Assembly (NCBI GenBank): GCA_012033595.1
Contig: JAAUQL010000020.1
Span: 1-64,000, forward strand
DNA length: 64,000 bases
Source: Cyclobacteriaceae bacterium
GTDB lineage: Bacteria > Bacteroidota > Bacteroidia > Cytophagales > Cyclobacteriaceae
Direction: 5' to 3'
Of the stretch, positions 36,841 to 46,728 are shown piece after piece; within the stretch, counting starts at the first letter, position 1; every line of letters starts with the position of its first letter. The position numbers and the translations under genes were made by a program. Below the pieces are notes generated by a model, which worked only from the letters and a program-made list of their open reading frames with translations, was not told where the DNA came from and searched no databases.

Positions 36841-39150
36841 ATGCATCGATTCCAATTTTTCAGTAAAGAAAATAAATCCCTCCTTATAGTTCTGGCATTT
36901 TTGGCATGGTCGGCGGCCATGTTATTAAATAGCTGCGACAAACGCCCAAATGACCATTCGTCCCTGAGATCAGCGGACAATCGGGGCATCAAAAACCTGT
37001 TGCCCAATCCCGATTATATGGGAAGTGAGTCATGCAAATCGTGCCACGAACAGGAATATGCCGACTGGCTGGGTTCTGACCATGACAGGGCCATGATGGT
37101 AGCCGATAGCGTGTCAGTGCTGGCCAATTTCGACACCGTATTTGTTAGTCAGGGTGTTACCTCGCGTTTTTATTCCCGTGAGGGAAAGTACTTTGTACAT
37201 ACAGAGGGAAAGGATGGAATTTACAATGACTTTGAAATTATCTACACTTTTGGCATCAGGCCACTTCAACAATATATCGTTGAATTCCCGAGGGGAAAGT
37301 TTCAATGTCTGCGAACCGCCTGGGACACCGAGAAAAATGTGTGGTTCGATCTGTATCCGGATATGGAGGTGATACACAGTGAATGGATACATTGGACTAA
37401 AGGCGGACTCAACTGGAATACCATGTGCTCCGATTGCCATTCTACTTACGTTAAGAAAAACTATGATCTGGCTGGTGATGCGTACAATACCACATTTTCC
37501 ATTATCAATGTGAGCTGTGAAGCCTGCCATGGGCCGGGCAGAGAACATGTCGAACTTTCCTCTTCAGAAGAATTTAAGAATAATCCGGATAGTACTAAGT
37601 ATGTCGGCAAGCTGTACATGGGCAAGTACACCCTGCCCAAGCAAATGGTAGATGACTGTGCCCGGTGTCACTCGCTGCGGACGCAATACACTGAGTTTTA
37701 CGATCATGAGGGCACCTACATGGATCACTATGCGCCCGACATGCTGCGCGATGGCCAGTATTTTGCCGATGGTCAAATACTGGGCGAAGATTATGTGTAT
37801 GGCTCATTTATCCAAAGTAAAATGTATGCCCAAAATGTGAAATGTAACGATTGCCACAATGTACATTCTCTGGAGTTGAAAGCTAAGGGCAACGAGCTGT
37901 GCCTGCAATGCCACGTGCCGGAAAAGTATGACAGCAAAACGCATCATTTTCACCTGATGGAGACTGAAGCTGCCGAATGCATCACATGCCACATGCCCGG
38001 AAGATATTATATGGGAAACGACTTCAGACGCGATCACAGTTTCAGAGTGCCCAGGCCAGACCAAAGCGTAAAATTCGATGTGCCCAATACCTGCAATAGC
38101 GCGGGATGTCATGACGACAAGACCGCGCAGTGGGCTGCAAAAGCCGTGAAACAATGGTATGGGCCAGACAGGGCGAAGCATTTTTCCGATGCCCTTACCA
38201 TGGGTCGAACCCGCGAGCCGGAGGCGGTACCCGAACTGATTGCACTGGCCAGGGATGTAACTCAGCCCGCAATAGCACGATCTACCGCACTGATGTACCT
38301 GGGCGAAACAGTAGATCAGGATGCCTACCAGTCTATCATAGCCCTTTTGGATGATACCGATCCGCTTGTGCGCTACACCTCAGCCCGCACCGTTGCTCCG
38401 CTGCCCCCGGAAGAGAAAGCACAAATATTGGCTCCGCTCCTTACCGACGATGTCCGCAGCGTTCGAATTGCGGCCTTAAGTTCTATGGTCGGAGTGCCAA
38501 AAAACCTGCTGAGTCCCGCAGATCAGCTAAGCTATGATGATGTGTTCAAAGAGTATTGGAAAGGACTAATGGTGAGGTCTGATTTTCCGGGAGGCCAAAT
38601 GGAATTGGCCCAGTACTATGAAAAAACAGGCAATCCCGCTTTTGCAGAGCAAGCCTATCTGAGGGCTATTGACCTCGACAGCTACTACAACCCTGCGCGT
38701 ATCAACCTGGCCGGGTTGTACTATGGCCAGGGAAGGTACAAAGATGCCGAAGCACTATTTTTGAAAGTGGTGGAACTCGAACCTGCCTTTGGCCAGGCGT
38801 ATTATTCGCTGGGACTGTTGTATGCAGAACAAAAAGATATGGCCCAGGCAGAGCAATTTCTAAAACAAGCAGCTGAAAAAATAGATTATAACGATAGAGT
38901 GCCATATAACTATGGTCTGGTACTGCAGACTCAGGGTAAATATATCGAGGCAGAAAAGGCTTACAAAAGCGGGCTGAAGCAAGAGCCCAATTCTGTAGCC
39001 AATCTGTACGCGCTATTGTATTTGTATATGGAGCAAAAAAGGTTTAGAGAAGCAAAACCGGTCGTAGAAAGGCTGCTGGTGTTGGAACCGCAAAACCAAC
39101 AATACCGACAAATCGAAGAACGCATTCAGCAGGCGCTGGCGGGCAATTAG
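36841..39150 (+). CDS. Multiheme cytochrome c lipoprotein with HEAT and TPR repeats
   Basis: 769 residues. The signal ends in the lipobox MLLNSC (Cys32). Eight heme-binding motifs can be seen: seven CxxCH (starting at about 65, 196, 226, 273, 335, 354, 380) and one CX4CH (CNSAGCH at about 418). Residues about 440-570 form HEAT-type helices ('AIARSTALMYLGETVDQDAYQSIIALLDD'), and 600-750 hold TPR units ('YYSLGLLYAEQKDMAQAEQFLKQAAEK' and similar). The first half resembles cytochrome c554/nitrite-reductase-type multiheme proteins. An electron-transfer or reductase role at the envelope is likely; substrate unknown. CX4CH would need a specialised heme-attachment route or may bind no heme. Single gene. 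Confidence 0.92.
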   Translation: MHRFQFFSKENKSLLIVLAFLAWSAAMLLNSCDKRPNDHSSLRSADNRGIKNLLPNPDYMGSESCKSCHEQEYADWLGSDHDRAMMVADSVSVLANFDTVFVSQGVTSRFYSREGKYFVHTEGKDGIYNDFEIIYTFGIRPLQQYIVEFPRGKFQCLRTAWDTEKNVWFDLYPDMEVIHSEWIHWTKGGLNWNTMCSDCHSTYVKKNYDLAGDAYNTTFSIINVSCEACHGPGREHVELSSSEEFKNNPDSTKYVGKLYMGKYTLPKQMVDDCARCHSLRTQYTEFYDHEGTYMDHYAPDMLRDGQYFADGQILGEDYVYGSFIQSKMYAQNVKCNDCHNVHSLELKAKGNELCLQCHVPEKYDSKTHHFHLMETEAAECITCHMPGRYYMGNDFRRDHSFRVPRPDQSVKFDVPNTCNSAGCHDDKTAQWAAKAVKQWYGPDRAKHFSDALTMGRTREPEAVPELIALARDVTQPAIARSTALMYLGETVDQDAYQSIIALLDDTDPLVRYTSARTVAPLPPEEKAQILAPLLTDDVRSVRIAALSSMVGVPKNLLSPADQLSYDDVFKEYWKGLMVRSDFPGGQMELAQYYEKTGNPAFAEQAYLRAIDLDSYYNPARINLAGLYYGQGRYKDAEALFLKVVELEPAFGQAYYSLGLLYAEQKDMAQAEQFLKQAAEKIDYNDRVPYNYGLVLQTQGKYIEAEKAYKSGLKQEPNSVANLYALLYLYMEQKRFREAKPVVERLLVLEPQNQQYRQIEERIQQALAGN

Positions 39151-39289
39151 GTGGTTTTGATCTGTTGAATTCGTTTTGAAGAGCAAACATTACTTTTCAA
39201 TATTCGCGAAAGCGGCAAAAAAAATCTGGAAGAATTGGGACTAGCTGAGTTTTTATTAATTTCAGCCAAAATACAGGATTAAAAGGCAT

Positions 39290-41485
39290 ATGTCTTATAT
39301 CACCAAGAAGCACATTTCGGAAGGAATCACCTGGGTAGCCATAGAAGACGCCAAGGTATATATCTGTTGCGGATGTCCGGCAGATACCGTAAAACATCTG
39401 AAAAAGGCCGGGTTGATCGAGACGCTGGAGCGAGATGGCGTGCTCTACGAAAACGGACCAAATGCCATATTACTTTCCGATACCCTTATACAAAACGGGC
39501 AGATCGCCAACCTGACGGAGTTTGCCATACTGCAAATGCTCTATTTGCAAGGCTTCAATTTGCCCAATCATCCCAACTATAAAAAAAGCAAGCCCATCCT
39601 GATCGGATACGAAGAGCAGATCAGGATGCAACTGGAATATGTAACGGTTGGCAACCACGGATTATCATCTATCGAAGAAATTATTGCTGCCGGAATTTCT
39701 ACCGAAAATGCCCAAAAGATATTCACTACCAAGTTGCACTACGCTGCAGGGCACATCAACTCCATGCACGATATCGTATCGCCTTGCGTATTGGATGAAG
39801 GCATGGCAGAAATAAAAAACCAGGTATTTATAAAGCGCACAGGCATCAATATTTTTGAAATACTATACAAAGAGGAACGTGCCACAGTAGATCTCAACCT
39901 CAAAGCCAACGAGCACTTTGCGGTGCCGTACCGTTTGCCTTTCAGGGAAGTGAACCCAGGTTATTTTTCTGTTACCCATACGGGCGAAGGAAACGGGTGG
40001 GATGAGAACAGACCATGCATGGCCAGTGTCATTCACTACAAAGACAAATACTATCTGATAGATGCCGGCCCAAATGTGCTCAACAATCTGTCTTACCTGG
40101 GCATAGGCCTGTCGGAAATCGATGGTGTTTTTCTGAGCCATATCCATGACGATCATTTTGCGGGGATCACCGAATTGCTCAATGTTGAGCGCAAACTCAA
40201 TTTCTATAGTACCAGGCTTGTAAGAAAAACAGCGGAATTAAAGTTAAAGGCATTGATGGATTCCGCCGTTGATCTGATCAAAGTGGCTTTCAATTGTGTC
40301 GATCTGGATTTTGACGAATGGAATAATTTTGATGGATTGGAGGTAAAACCCATTTATTCACCACATACGGTGGAGACGAGTGCTTTTAATTTCCGGGTCA
40401 AAACTCAAGGAGATTACAAAACCTATCTGCACCTGTCAGATACCATCAACCTGGCCGAATACAAGCGCATTGTCGAAGGTGCTCCTGAAGTATTCAGCGA
40501 TCAGGATTATGCCCTGATCGCATCCAACTACCTATCTACCGTCGATTTAAAAAAAATAGATGTGGGGGGAGGACCCATACATGGGCATTTGGAGGACTAT
40601 CAGCATGACGAATCGGCTTTGCTGGTGATGGCGCATACTACCGGCGAAGTACAACCATCATCAGGCAAATTTGTAAATGTCCCCTTTGGTGAAACGCACA
40701 TTCTCATCGAAGATGTTGAAAACTCATATTTAAAATCTAAATCTGTCACTTTTCTGAAACGGTATTTCAATACCTTGCCTCAAGACCAAATTGAAGTGTT
40801 GGCCGGAGGCCCTGTTAGACACTTTGTCCCTGGCGAAGTGGTGGCTTCCAAAAAGGGATACACCAAAGTAAAACTCATTGTGAGCGGACTGGTAGGCTAT
40901 ACCGATGAATCGGGAATGAACCATCGCCTCGATGCCGGTAATTTCATAGGATTTTCGAGGAAGTACTTTCAACAGTGGCTACCTGACGAATACACGGCCT
41001 GGAGTCACGTGAACTGTCTGGAATATGAAGAAAGCTACATCAATGAATTTATTCGCAATTATAGCCTTAAAGACGACCTCAACAAGCGAATAAACATAGT
41101 GAGGCTGCTGCGCGAATCGGACCTCATTCTCGATTCTATTTCTACAGCCATATACAACCGATTTGGTAAATATGCCAATATAGTCACTCAGGCAAACTTT
41201 GATTTTTCAAAACCGGCGCTTTCTGATTTCATATTCATTATTGTGAAAGGAGAGGTGAAAATTTCTTTTGGAAAAAAAGCCAAACTCAAGGTTGGAGAAC
41301 ACCAGTATTTTGGTGGCCTTGCGCTTTTGCGCGATCAACGCCGGAAGCAAAAATTTAAATTGGACGATGAATTGGAGGCTATTGCCATTCCTGTAGAAAA
41401 AATCAGTAATGTCCCTAAGCTCCTGTGGAAACTGATGGAACTGGACGAGATGAGGTATCAACTGAGCATTTTTAACTCCAAGTAA
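39290..41485 (+). CDS. Metallo-beta-lactamase fold protein with two cyclic-nucleotide-binding-like domains
   Basis: 731 residues. The N-terminal 200 residues have no clear family (Cys-rich 'VYICCGCPADTVKHLKKAGL', then 'FNLPNHPNYKKSKPILIGYEEQ'). Residues about 225-450 are an MBL fold: 'YLIDAGPNVLNNL' and the metal motif S-H284-I-H286-D-D288-H289, followed by 'YSPHTVETSAFNF', 'LHLSDT' and a terminal 'GPIHGHLEDY'. Two cNMP-type beta barrels follow at about 485-590 and 605-715. Both lack a full phosphate-binding cassette: the first lacks FGE entirely, the second reads FGGLALL with RR for PR. The next gene (start 41496) encodes a canonical cNMP domain, so the pair probably works together on cAMP-like signals. 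Hydrolase substrate unknown. Confidence 0.88.
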   Translation: MSYITKKHISEGITWVAIEDAKVYICCGCPADTVKHLKKAGLIETLERDGVLYENGPNAILLSDTLIQNGQIANLTEFAILQMLYLQGFNLPNHPNYKKSKPILIGYEEQIRMQLEYVTVGNHGLSSIEEIIAAGISTENAQKIFTTKLHYAAGHINSMHDIVSPCVLDEGMAEIKNQVFIKRTGINIFEILYKEERATVDLNLKANEHFAVPYRLPFREVNPGYFSVTHTGEGNGWDENRPCMASVIHYKDKYYLIDAGPNVLNNLSYLGIGLSEIDGVFLSHIHDDHFAGITELLNVERKLNFYSTRLVRKTAELKLKALMDSAVDLIKVAFNCVDLDFDEWNNFDGLEVKPIYSPHTVETSAFNFRVKTQGDYKTYLHLSDTINLAEYKRIVEGAPEVFSDQDYALIASNYLSTVDLKKIDVGGGPIHGHLEDYQHDESALLVMAHTTGEVQPSSGKFVNVPFGETHILIEDVENSYLKSKSVTFLKRYFNTLPQDQIEVLAGGPVRHFVPGEVVASKKGYTKVKLIVSGLVGYTDESGMNHRLDAGNFIGFSRKYFQQWLPDEYTAWSHVNCLEYEESYINEFIRNYSLKDDLNKRINIVRLLRESDLILDSISTAIYNRFGKYANIVTQANFDFSKPALSDFIFIIVKGEVKISFGKKAKLKVGEHQYFGGLALLRDQRRKQKFKLDDELEAIAIPVEKISNVPKLLWKLMELDEMRYQLSIFNSK

Positions 41486-41495
41486 ATTTTTTGAC

Positions 41496-42899
41496 GTGAG
41501 CGAAGTAAACCATTCGAAGGTATTGAGGGGATTAAACGGAACAGCCATATTTAAGAATATTGCCGACGATGTATTGCTGGATATAAGCAAGCATACCTGG
41601 GTCGAAAGTTTTGCCCCCGAGGAGGTTATCGTGTGGGAGGGAGAGCCAAGTGACAAACTGTATATCGTGATCAACGGTATAGTGACGGTGAAAAAAGTAG
41701 TGCCTAATAAAGCGGATAAAATTTTTGCCTACCTTTTGCCTGGCAGTACCTTTGGCGAGGTGGGCATTTTAGAAAATAAACCAAGGTCTGCTACCGTGGC
41801 AGCCCTCACAGGGGTGGATGTGCTCATCTTCGAGCGTGAAAATTTCATTGATATTTTACACCAATACCCCAGTGTGACCATCGAACTGGCCAAGCTACTG
41901 GGATACTATCTTACAGAAACCAACAAAAGGCTCACCCGGGGCGATAAAGAAAAACGAGTGGTGCTCGTATTTGATCTTTTCAATACGCACGGAGCAGCAG
42001 AGCTGGGTAAGCGACTGGCCATTAGGCTGATAAAAGGCACGGACAAAAGCACCATCTATGGCGAGCATCCATTCAGGGGCACGCTGTCGTCTAAGTTAGA
42101 CCTTACCAAAGTGATGACAAACGTTTATCATCATGAAAGCGGACTGGATATTTTGCTGGAAAAGGATGATTTTGCCGCGGTAAAAAATTCTAAGATGGCC
42201 TTGATGGTCGATGACCTGTTGAATACCTACGAAAACCTGGTGATATACGTCAATCGCGATTTTAAGGAAGATTTGTCGCATATCATCGAAAATATAGATC
42301 AGGTAATTGTAGTGGGCTCCAGCCACAAAAGACATTGGGATGAGGTGTCGAGCCTTCACAAGTCCATCAAAGCCAGCGTAAAGGGCAACGGTACTAAGAT
42401 TTTTACCATTCTGATCAACAACGATACCAGTGATGATTTCAATGTTTTTCCTCCCCCGGACTTTAAGGTTGTTTTTTCCAATGAAACCACCGATTACCAG
42501 CTCTGGTCTGAGGACAACATTAAATTGGGTTCAGAATCGTTTGACGAAGCAGTAGAGATATTTGTAGATCGACTGCAACGCAACAATCATATTGGCATTT
42601 TTATTCCGACTACTTACGAAGTAGATAAATATTTCGATACCACACCATATATCGATCGAACGCTCAATTTTCTTGGTGAGCGATTTGGCGGTGCTACGAG
42701 CGAAGAGGCCAAAGGCATTTGGAACAGCGAAGATATTGGTCTGGTAGGAGAGAAGCTCTTTAAGGTACATACCTATGCTACCTCTGGCGATCTAAAGAAG
42801 TATCTGGACGAAGTAGTGGATTTTGTACGCATCATCAAAGCCGAACTCCGCCAGGAGGCCATGGCCATAGAGATCAATCAGAAGCTGACGCTGATTTAG
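41496..42899 (+). CDS. cNMP-binding domain protein with degenerate MinD/ParA-like domain
   Basis: 467 residues, 10 bases after the MBL gene. Residues 10-125 are a cyclic-nucleotide domain with an intact cassette, 'FGEVGILENKPRSATV' (86-101). Residues about 140-340 look like a SIMIBI/MinD-type P-loop fold ('VVLVFDLFNTHGAAELGKRLAIRLIKG', 'TNVYHHESGLDILL', 'LVIYVNRDF') but the GKGGxGKT loop is missing, so nucleotide hydrolysis is unlikely. The same cNMP-plus-Rossmann order is seen in patatin/NTE proteins, yet no GxSxG lipase follows. The C-terminal about 100 residues ('DTTPYIDRTLNFLGERFGG') are an unrecognised alpha/beta domain. Function unknown; probably a cAMP-type sensor for its neighbour. 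Confidence 0.85.
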   Translation: MSEVNHSKVLRGLNGTAIFKNIADDVLLDISKHTWVESFAPEEVIVWEGEPSDKLYIVINGIVTVKKVVPNKADKIFAYLLPGSTFGEVGILENKPRSATVAALTGVDVLIFERENFIDILHQYPSVTIELAKLLGYYLTETNKRLTRGDKEKRVVLVFDLFNTHGAAELGKRLAIRLIKGTDKSTIYGEHPFRGTLSSKLDLTKVMTNVYHHESGLDILLEKDDFAAVKNSKMALMVDDLLNTYENLVIYVNRDFKEDLSHIIENIDQVIVVGSSHKRHWDEVSSLHKSIKASVKGNGTKIFTILINNDTSDDFNVFPPPDFKVVFSNETTDYQLWSEDNIKLGSESFDEAVEIFVDRLQRNNHIGIFIPTTYEVDKYFDTTPYIDRTLNFLGERFGGATSEEAKGIWNSEDIGLVGEKLFKVHTYATSGDLKKYLDEVVDFVRIIKAELRQEAMAIEINQKLTLI

Positions 42900-42971
42900 A
42901 CCATGCTCCAACATGCTGTCAATCAAGTCGACCACGCACAAAATACACCCTTACACCCTTGGGCGGTGCGA

Positions 42972-45392
42972 CTATTCGTACCTCAATGATTTTACAGGAT
43001 TGAGCATGGATACCCTGATGGTATGATAGCTCACCGTGAGTATGGCAATGGACAGCGCGGCCACGCCCGACAAAAGGTAAATCCAGATGCCGACATGGGT
43101 TTTGTAGGCAAAACCATTCAACCATAACTGACCCAGAAAATAGGCTATTGGTACCGAAACAAGATACGCGATCAGCACCAGTTTGGAAAAATCGGCAGTA
43201 AGCATGCTGACAAGCTCAATGGTAGTGGCTCCGTTTACCTTGCGGATGCCAATTTCTTTTTTTCTGTTTTCCGTAGCATAAGCAGACAGTCCCAACAAAC
43301 CAAGGCAAGCGATGAATATGGCCAGCAAAGAAAAATATTTGACCGTCTGGCTAAGTTTTTCATCCTTATCATATAGTTTTTCATAGTCCATATCCATAAA
43401 TGTGTAGCGGAAAGGAGTACCGTCAAAGTGCTTAGTCCATTCGCTTTCTATATTTGCCAGTGTTGTGTTTAGGTTTTGCCCTTCGATTTTTATGCACATC
43501 TTATTTGCTCCTTGCGCAAGTGCTATCACTACAGGCTTAATGGGGTCGTATAGTGGCCGATAGTTATAATCTTTGACCATGCCGATAACGGTGCCCGTTT
43601 GAATAATGCTGCCATCGGTAGAATTGATGCGATCGAGGCTCCTTCCCAGTACATCGTCACCCCAGCCCAGGGCTGTTGCGGTCTCTTCGTTAATGATGAA
43701 ACCAGTAGAATCGGCTGCATTGCCGGGACGAAATGTGTGGCCCTGGACAAATTGCAGATTGAGCACTTTTTCGAAATCGTGCGCAGCAAAAAACATACTG
43801 AACCATTGCTGGTCTTCTACTGGTACGCCGGATTCAACGAAGGCATTTTCTATCAGCTCTGCTTGTCCGGGAATGCTTCCTCCCAGCATACTCACTGCCT
43901 CAATTCCGGGTTGCGATTCCAGCGTGTTTTTGAAGGGCACATAGTGCTTCAATTGGTTGAAATTGACATCAGCCAAAACAATATGATCCTTGTCGAAGCC
44001 CATATCAATTTCGCGGATATAATTGAGCTGTTTGTACACAATGCCGATGCAGATCATCAGGCTGATTGAAACCACAAACTGACTCACAACCAGCGCTTTT
44101 CGAAGCATTTCGGCTCCGCCGCGCGATTTCACGGCCTTGCCTTTGAGTACGTCTGTCGGTTGGTATGAAGACAGCACCAATGCCGGATAGCTGCCCGAAA
44201 TAATGCCTACCACCATCAGCAGAAGTAAAATAACAGGCCAGATCCAGGGATTGTACAATAAGGCCAGCTCCATACTTTTACCAGTCAGTTGGTTGTACCA
44301 GGGCATTGCCATACTGATAAACAACAAGGCCACAATCAAGGCAAAAAAGGTGGTGAGAATAGCTTCGCCCATAAATTGGGAAATCAACATGCTCTTTTTT
44401 GCACCCATCACCTTTCTGAGTCCTACTTCCTTGCTGCGCTTAGCAGATCGTGAAGTGGCCAGGTTCATAAAATTGATAATGGCGATTATCAGGATAAGCA
44501 ATGCGATAGACGAAAAGATATATATGTGCTGAATATTGCCATTGGGTTTAAACTCCAGTTCCAGGTTAGAATGCAAATGGATATCATCTGCCCGCTGAAT
44601 ATGCAAGGCAATCCCCTTTTCGGCCAACACTGCGGGATAGTGTGCGTTGACATAATTTGGCAATTGCTCGCTAATCCTGTTGACGTCAATCGGATCATCG
44701 ACTTTAAAGTACAGCCAGGCGGCTACCCACACCCATTGGGTGTCAAAAAATGACTGATTGTTGAAAAACGACCGGAATGTGGCAAATGAGGCCATCATTT
44801 CGAACTTTAAATGGGTGTTAGGGGGCAGGTCGCTGATGACCGCTACCACTTCCAAATCGACAAAACCGTTTAGGTTCAGCCTTTTGCCAATTGCCGGCTC
44901 GTTCCCAAAATATTTTTTGGCAACCGACTCCGTGATCACCAGTTCATTGGGACCCGACAAAGCACTGGTGGGGTCGCCATGTATAAATTTCAAGGTGTAA
45001 ATCTGAAGGAATTCAGGCTCCATAAATACAAAATCATCTTCGTAGTATTCGTCTTCCCCATATCTTATCAGTGTGGGATTGCCCCAGCTGGAAGGGCGAT
45101 AAACAAAAGCTGCCTTGGTGATGGATGGGAAGTCGGCCATGAGTGTATTTTTCGTTGGAAATGGAACTGTGGCCGATTGTGAAAGGTGGGGACCCATAGG
45201 AAAATCCTGCACCAGGCGGTAGATGCGTTCGTGGTCGGCAAAGGACTTTTCGTAGCTTCTTTCGTCCTGCACATACAGCAGTATCAAAATACAGGCTGCA
45301 AGGCCAAGGGCCAACCCGATGGTATTGATGGCGAAATAATACTTCTGGTTCGCAAAACTGCGCAACGTTACTTTGAGGTAGTTGAGGAGCAT
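42972..45392 (-). CDS. ABC transporter permease, FtsX/MacB type (double repeat)
   Basis: 806 residues from the ATG at 45392 (MLLNYLKVTLRSFANQKYYFAIN); the frame to 45434 adds 14 residues unlike the family. The layout matches the permease at 18919-21327: TM1 near residues 20-40, MacB periplasmic domain, FtsX helices with 'RSAKRSKEVGLRKVMGAKKSMLI', a second periplasmic domain and a closing FtsX unit with 'KKEIGIRKVNGATT'. No ATPase or membrane-fusion partner adjoins. The two copies in the window are paralogous but clearly diverged. Function unknown within the MacB/FtsX superfamily. Confidence 0.9.
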   Translation of the reverse strand: MLLNYLKVTLRSFANQKYYFAINTIGLALGLAACILILLYVQDERSYEKSFADHERIYRLVQDFPMGPHLSQSATVPFPTKNTLMADFPSITKAAFVYRPSSWGNPTLIRYGEDEYYEDDFVFMEPEFLQIYTLKFIHGDPTSALSGPNELVITESVAKKYFGNEPAIGKRLNLNGFVDLEVVAVISDLPPNTHLKFEMMASFATFRSFFNNQSFFDTQWVWVAAWLYFKVDDPIDVNRISEQLPNYVNAHYPAVLAEKGIALHIQRADDIHLHSNLELEFKPNGNIQHIYIFSSIALLILIIAIINFMNLATSRSAKRSKEVGLRKVMGAKKSMLISQFMGEAILTTFFALIVALLFISMAMPWYNQLTGKSMELALLYNPWIWPVILLLLMVVGIISGSYPALVLSSYQPTDVLKGKAVKSRGGAEMLRKALVVSQFVVSISLMICIGIVYKQLNYIREIDMGFDKDHIVLADVNFNQLKHYVPFKNTLESQPGIEAVSMLGGSIPGQAELIENAFVESGVPVEDQQWFSMFFAAHDFEKVLNLQFVQGHTFRPGNAADSTGFIINEETATALGWGDDVLGRSLDRINSTDGSIIQTGTVIGMVKDYNYRPLYDPIKPVVIALAQGANKMCIKIEGQNLNTTLANIESEWTKHFDGTPFRYTFMDMDYEKLYDKDEKLSQTVKYFSLLAIFIACLGLLGLSAYATENRKKEIGIRKVNGATTIELVSMLTADFSKLVLIAYLVSVPIAYFLGQLWLNGFAYKTHVGIWIYLLSGVAALSIAILTVSYHTIRVSMLNPVKSLRYE

Positions 45393-45671
45393 GTCAGTGG
45401 TATTGGCGTACAACAAAGATGATAAGGTAGTCAACCAATGCCGGTTGTGCGAGGATTATTTGAAAGGTGGTTGAATACTTATTTGATAGGTTGATAGTCT
45501 GATGAGCACAGGGCGGGGGATGGGTCTATTGAGGCATTTGTACAGTGTTCAATACCAGAAGCCACTTTTGTGACAAATCAAAATATTTTAATCATATGCT
45601 TTGCACTTGCGTCTGCCAGTCACCACAGGTCTATTCAATAAATTCAGCAAACTAAAATCAACCCGAAAAGG

Positions 45672-45709
45672 CAAAAAAAAGCCGGACACAGCCGGCGTTT
45701 TTTTTTTAC
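45672..45709 (-). terminator. Rho-independent terminator
   Basis: GCCGG (45681-45685) pairs with CCGGC (45692-45696), with poly-A on the plus-strand left side and poly-T on the right. It reads as terminator for the minus-strand gene ending at 45721. Confidence 0.75.
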
Positions 45710-45720
45710 AGGTATCTTAT

Positions 45721-46544
45721 TTACTTTTTGCTTTTAAATTCCGTGCAATTGCCTTTGTACAGGTCTTGCTTAATGATGGTCAGTACTGCATCGTATTCGT
45801 CGATGGCGGGGCCTACCACACGCTCTGGCTGGTTGCCTTCTGCAAGTCGGGTAATCGGGCCGTCTTTGATCCATGAATAGGCATTTTCACCATCCAAACT
45901 AATAAATACTATTCCATTGCCGGGGTTGAATTCGATATTGTTGATGTTCGATTCATAAGATTCTCCTTTAGGCACAATGGTTTTTACCATGTAGTTTCCG
46001 GTATTGGCTTTGAATATTTCGGTGAGGCAGGTGCCTTTGTTTTGCTCTTCTTCCAGATTCACTACATTGAAATTGAGGATTTTCCAGCCATTTTTATAGT
46101 TTTTCAGCACAAAGGTGGTAATCTCGGTACCTTTGTTCCAGATTTCACCTTTGGAAGCTACCTGAACGGCTATTTCACAAACGACCACTCCGGTCTTTCC
46201 CCTGACTTTCGAGCGCAGAATGTCCTTTACGGAATAGGTCACCGTCATGCCGTCGGTGCGAAGAATGCGTTCTAAATACGAATCAAAGTCGGCGTAGGTA
46301 CTTTGGATAAGGCCAAAATTATCGACTACATTAGATTTGATGATGGTGGAAAACAGGTCTTTGGAGACATAGTTCAACACGGTTTGCTTGTCGCGCGATT
46401 TGGTGATGTTTTCGTATGCCTTGGCATAGTCTTTTATAAATTTTTCTATTTCGGCTTCAGGTTTTTGGGCTGCTGCCACATGGTACATGAAGATGGTCAG
46501 GAAAAAACCAGCAAGGCAGGGACATTTTTATTAGCTAAATTCAT
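45721..46544 (-). CDS. Secreted protein of unknown family (frameshifted in the signal peptide)
   Basis: From the ATG at 46544 the product begins MNLANKNVPALLVF; adding one T to the coding-strand T6 run (46502-46507 on plus) continues as 'FLTIFMYHVAAAQ', a good signal peptide ending before KPEAEIEKF. Without it translation would have to start at 46488 inside the signal. The mature region (about 250 residues) is alpha/beta with 'NYVSKDLFSTIIKSNVVDNFGLIQSTY' and 'FVLKNYKNGWKILNFNVVNLEEE', resembling NTF2/SnoaL-type domains in the first half. It is followed by a terminator. Function unknown. Confidence 0.72.
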
Positions 46545-46728
46545 ATTCTGTTTATTCTTGTTAAAACGCCCTAAAATAAACGAAAATAGTTAATAATAGG
46601 AAATGGAGATTTGATAGAAACGCTTGAAAACTGCCTGTCAAATGTAATAAAAACAATAAGGGTGAACATTTTTGTCGAATGAAAGGGTACTTTTTCTTAT
46701 AATTGCAGCACATCGAAAAGTAAAATCT

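Noticed and set aside
39160-39289. Regulatory RNA before the MBL/cNMP module.
   Set aside because: Only a short A/T-rich gap; no stable structure or conserved motif was seen.
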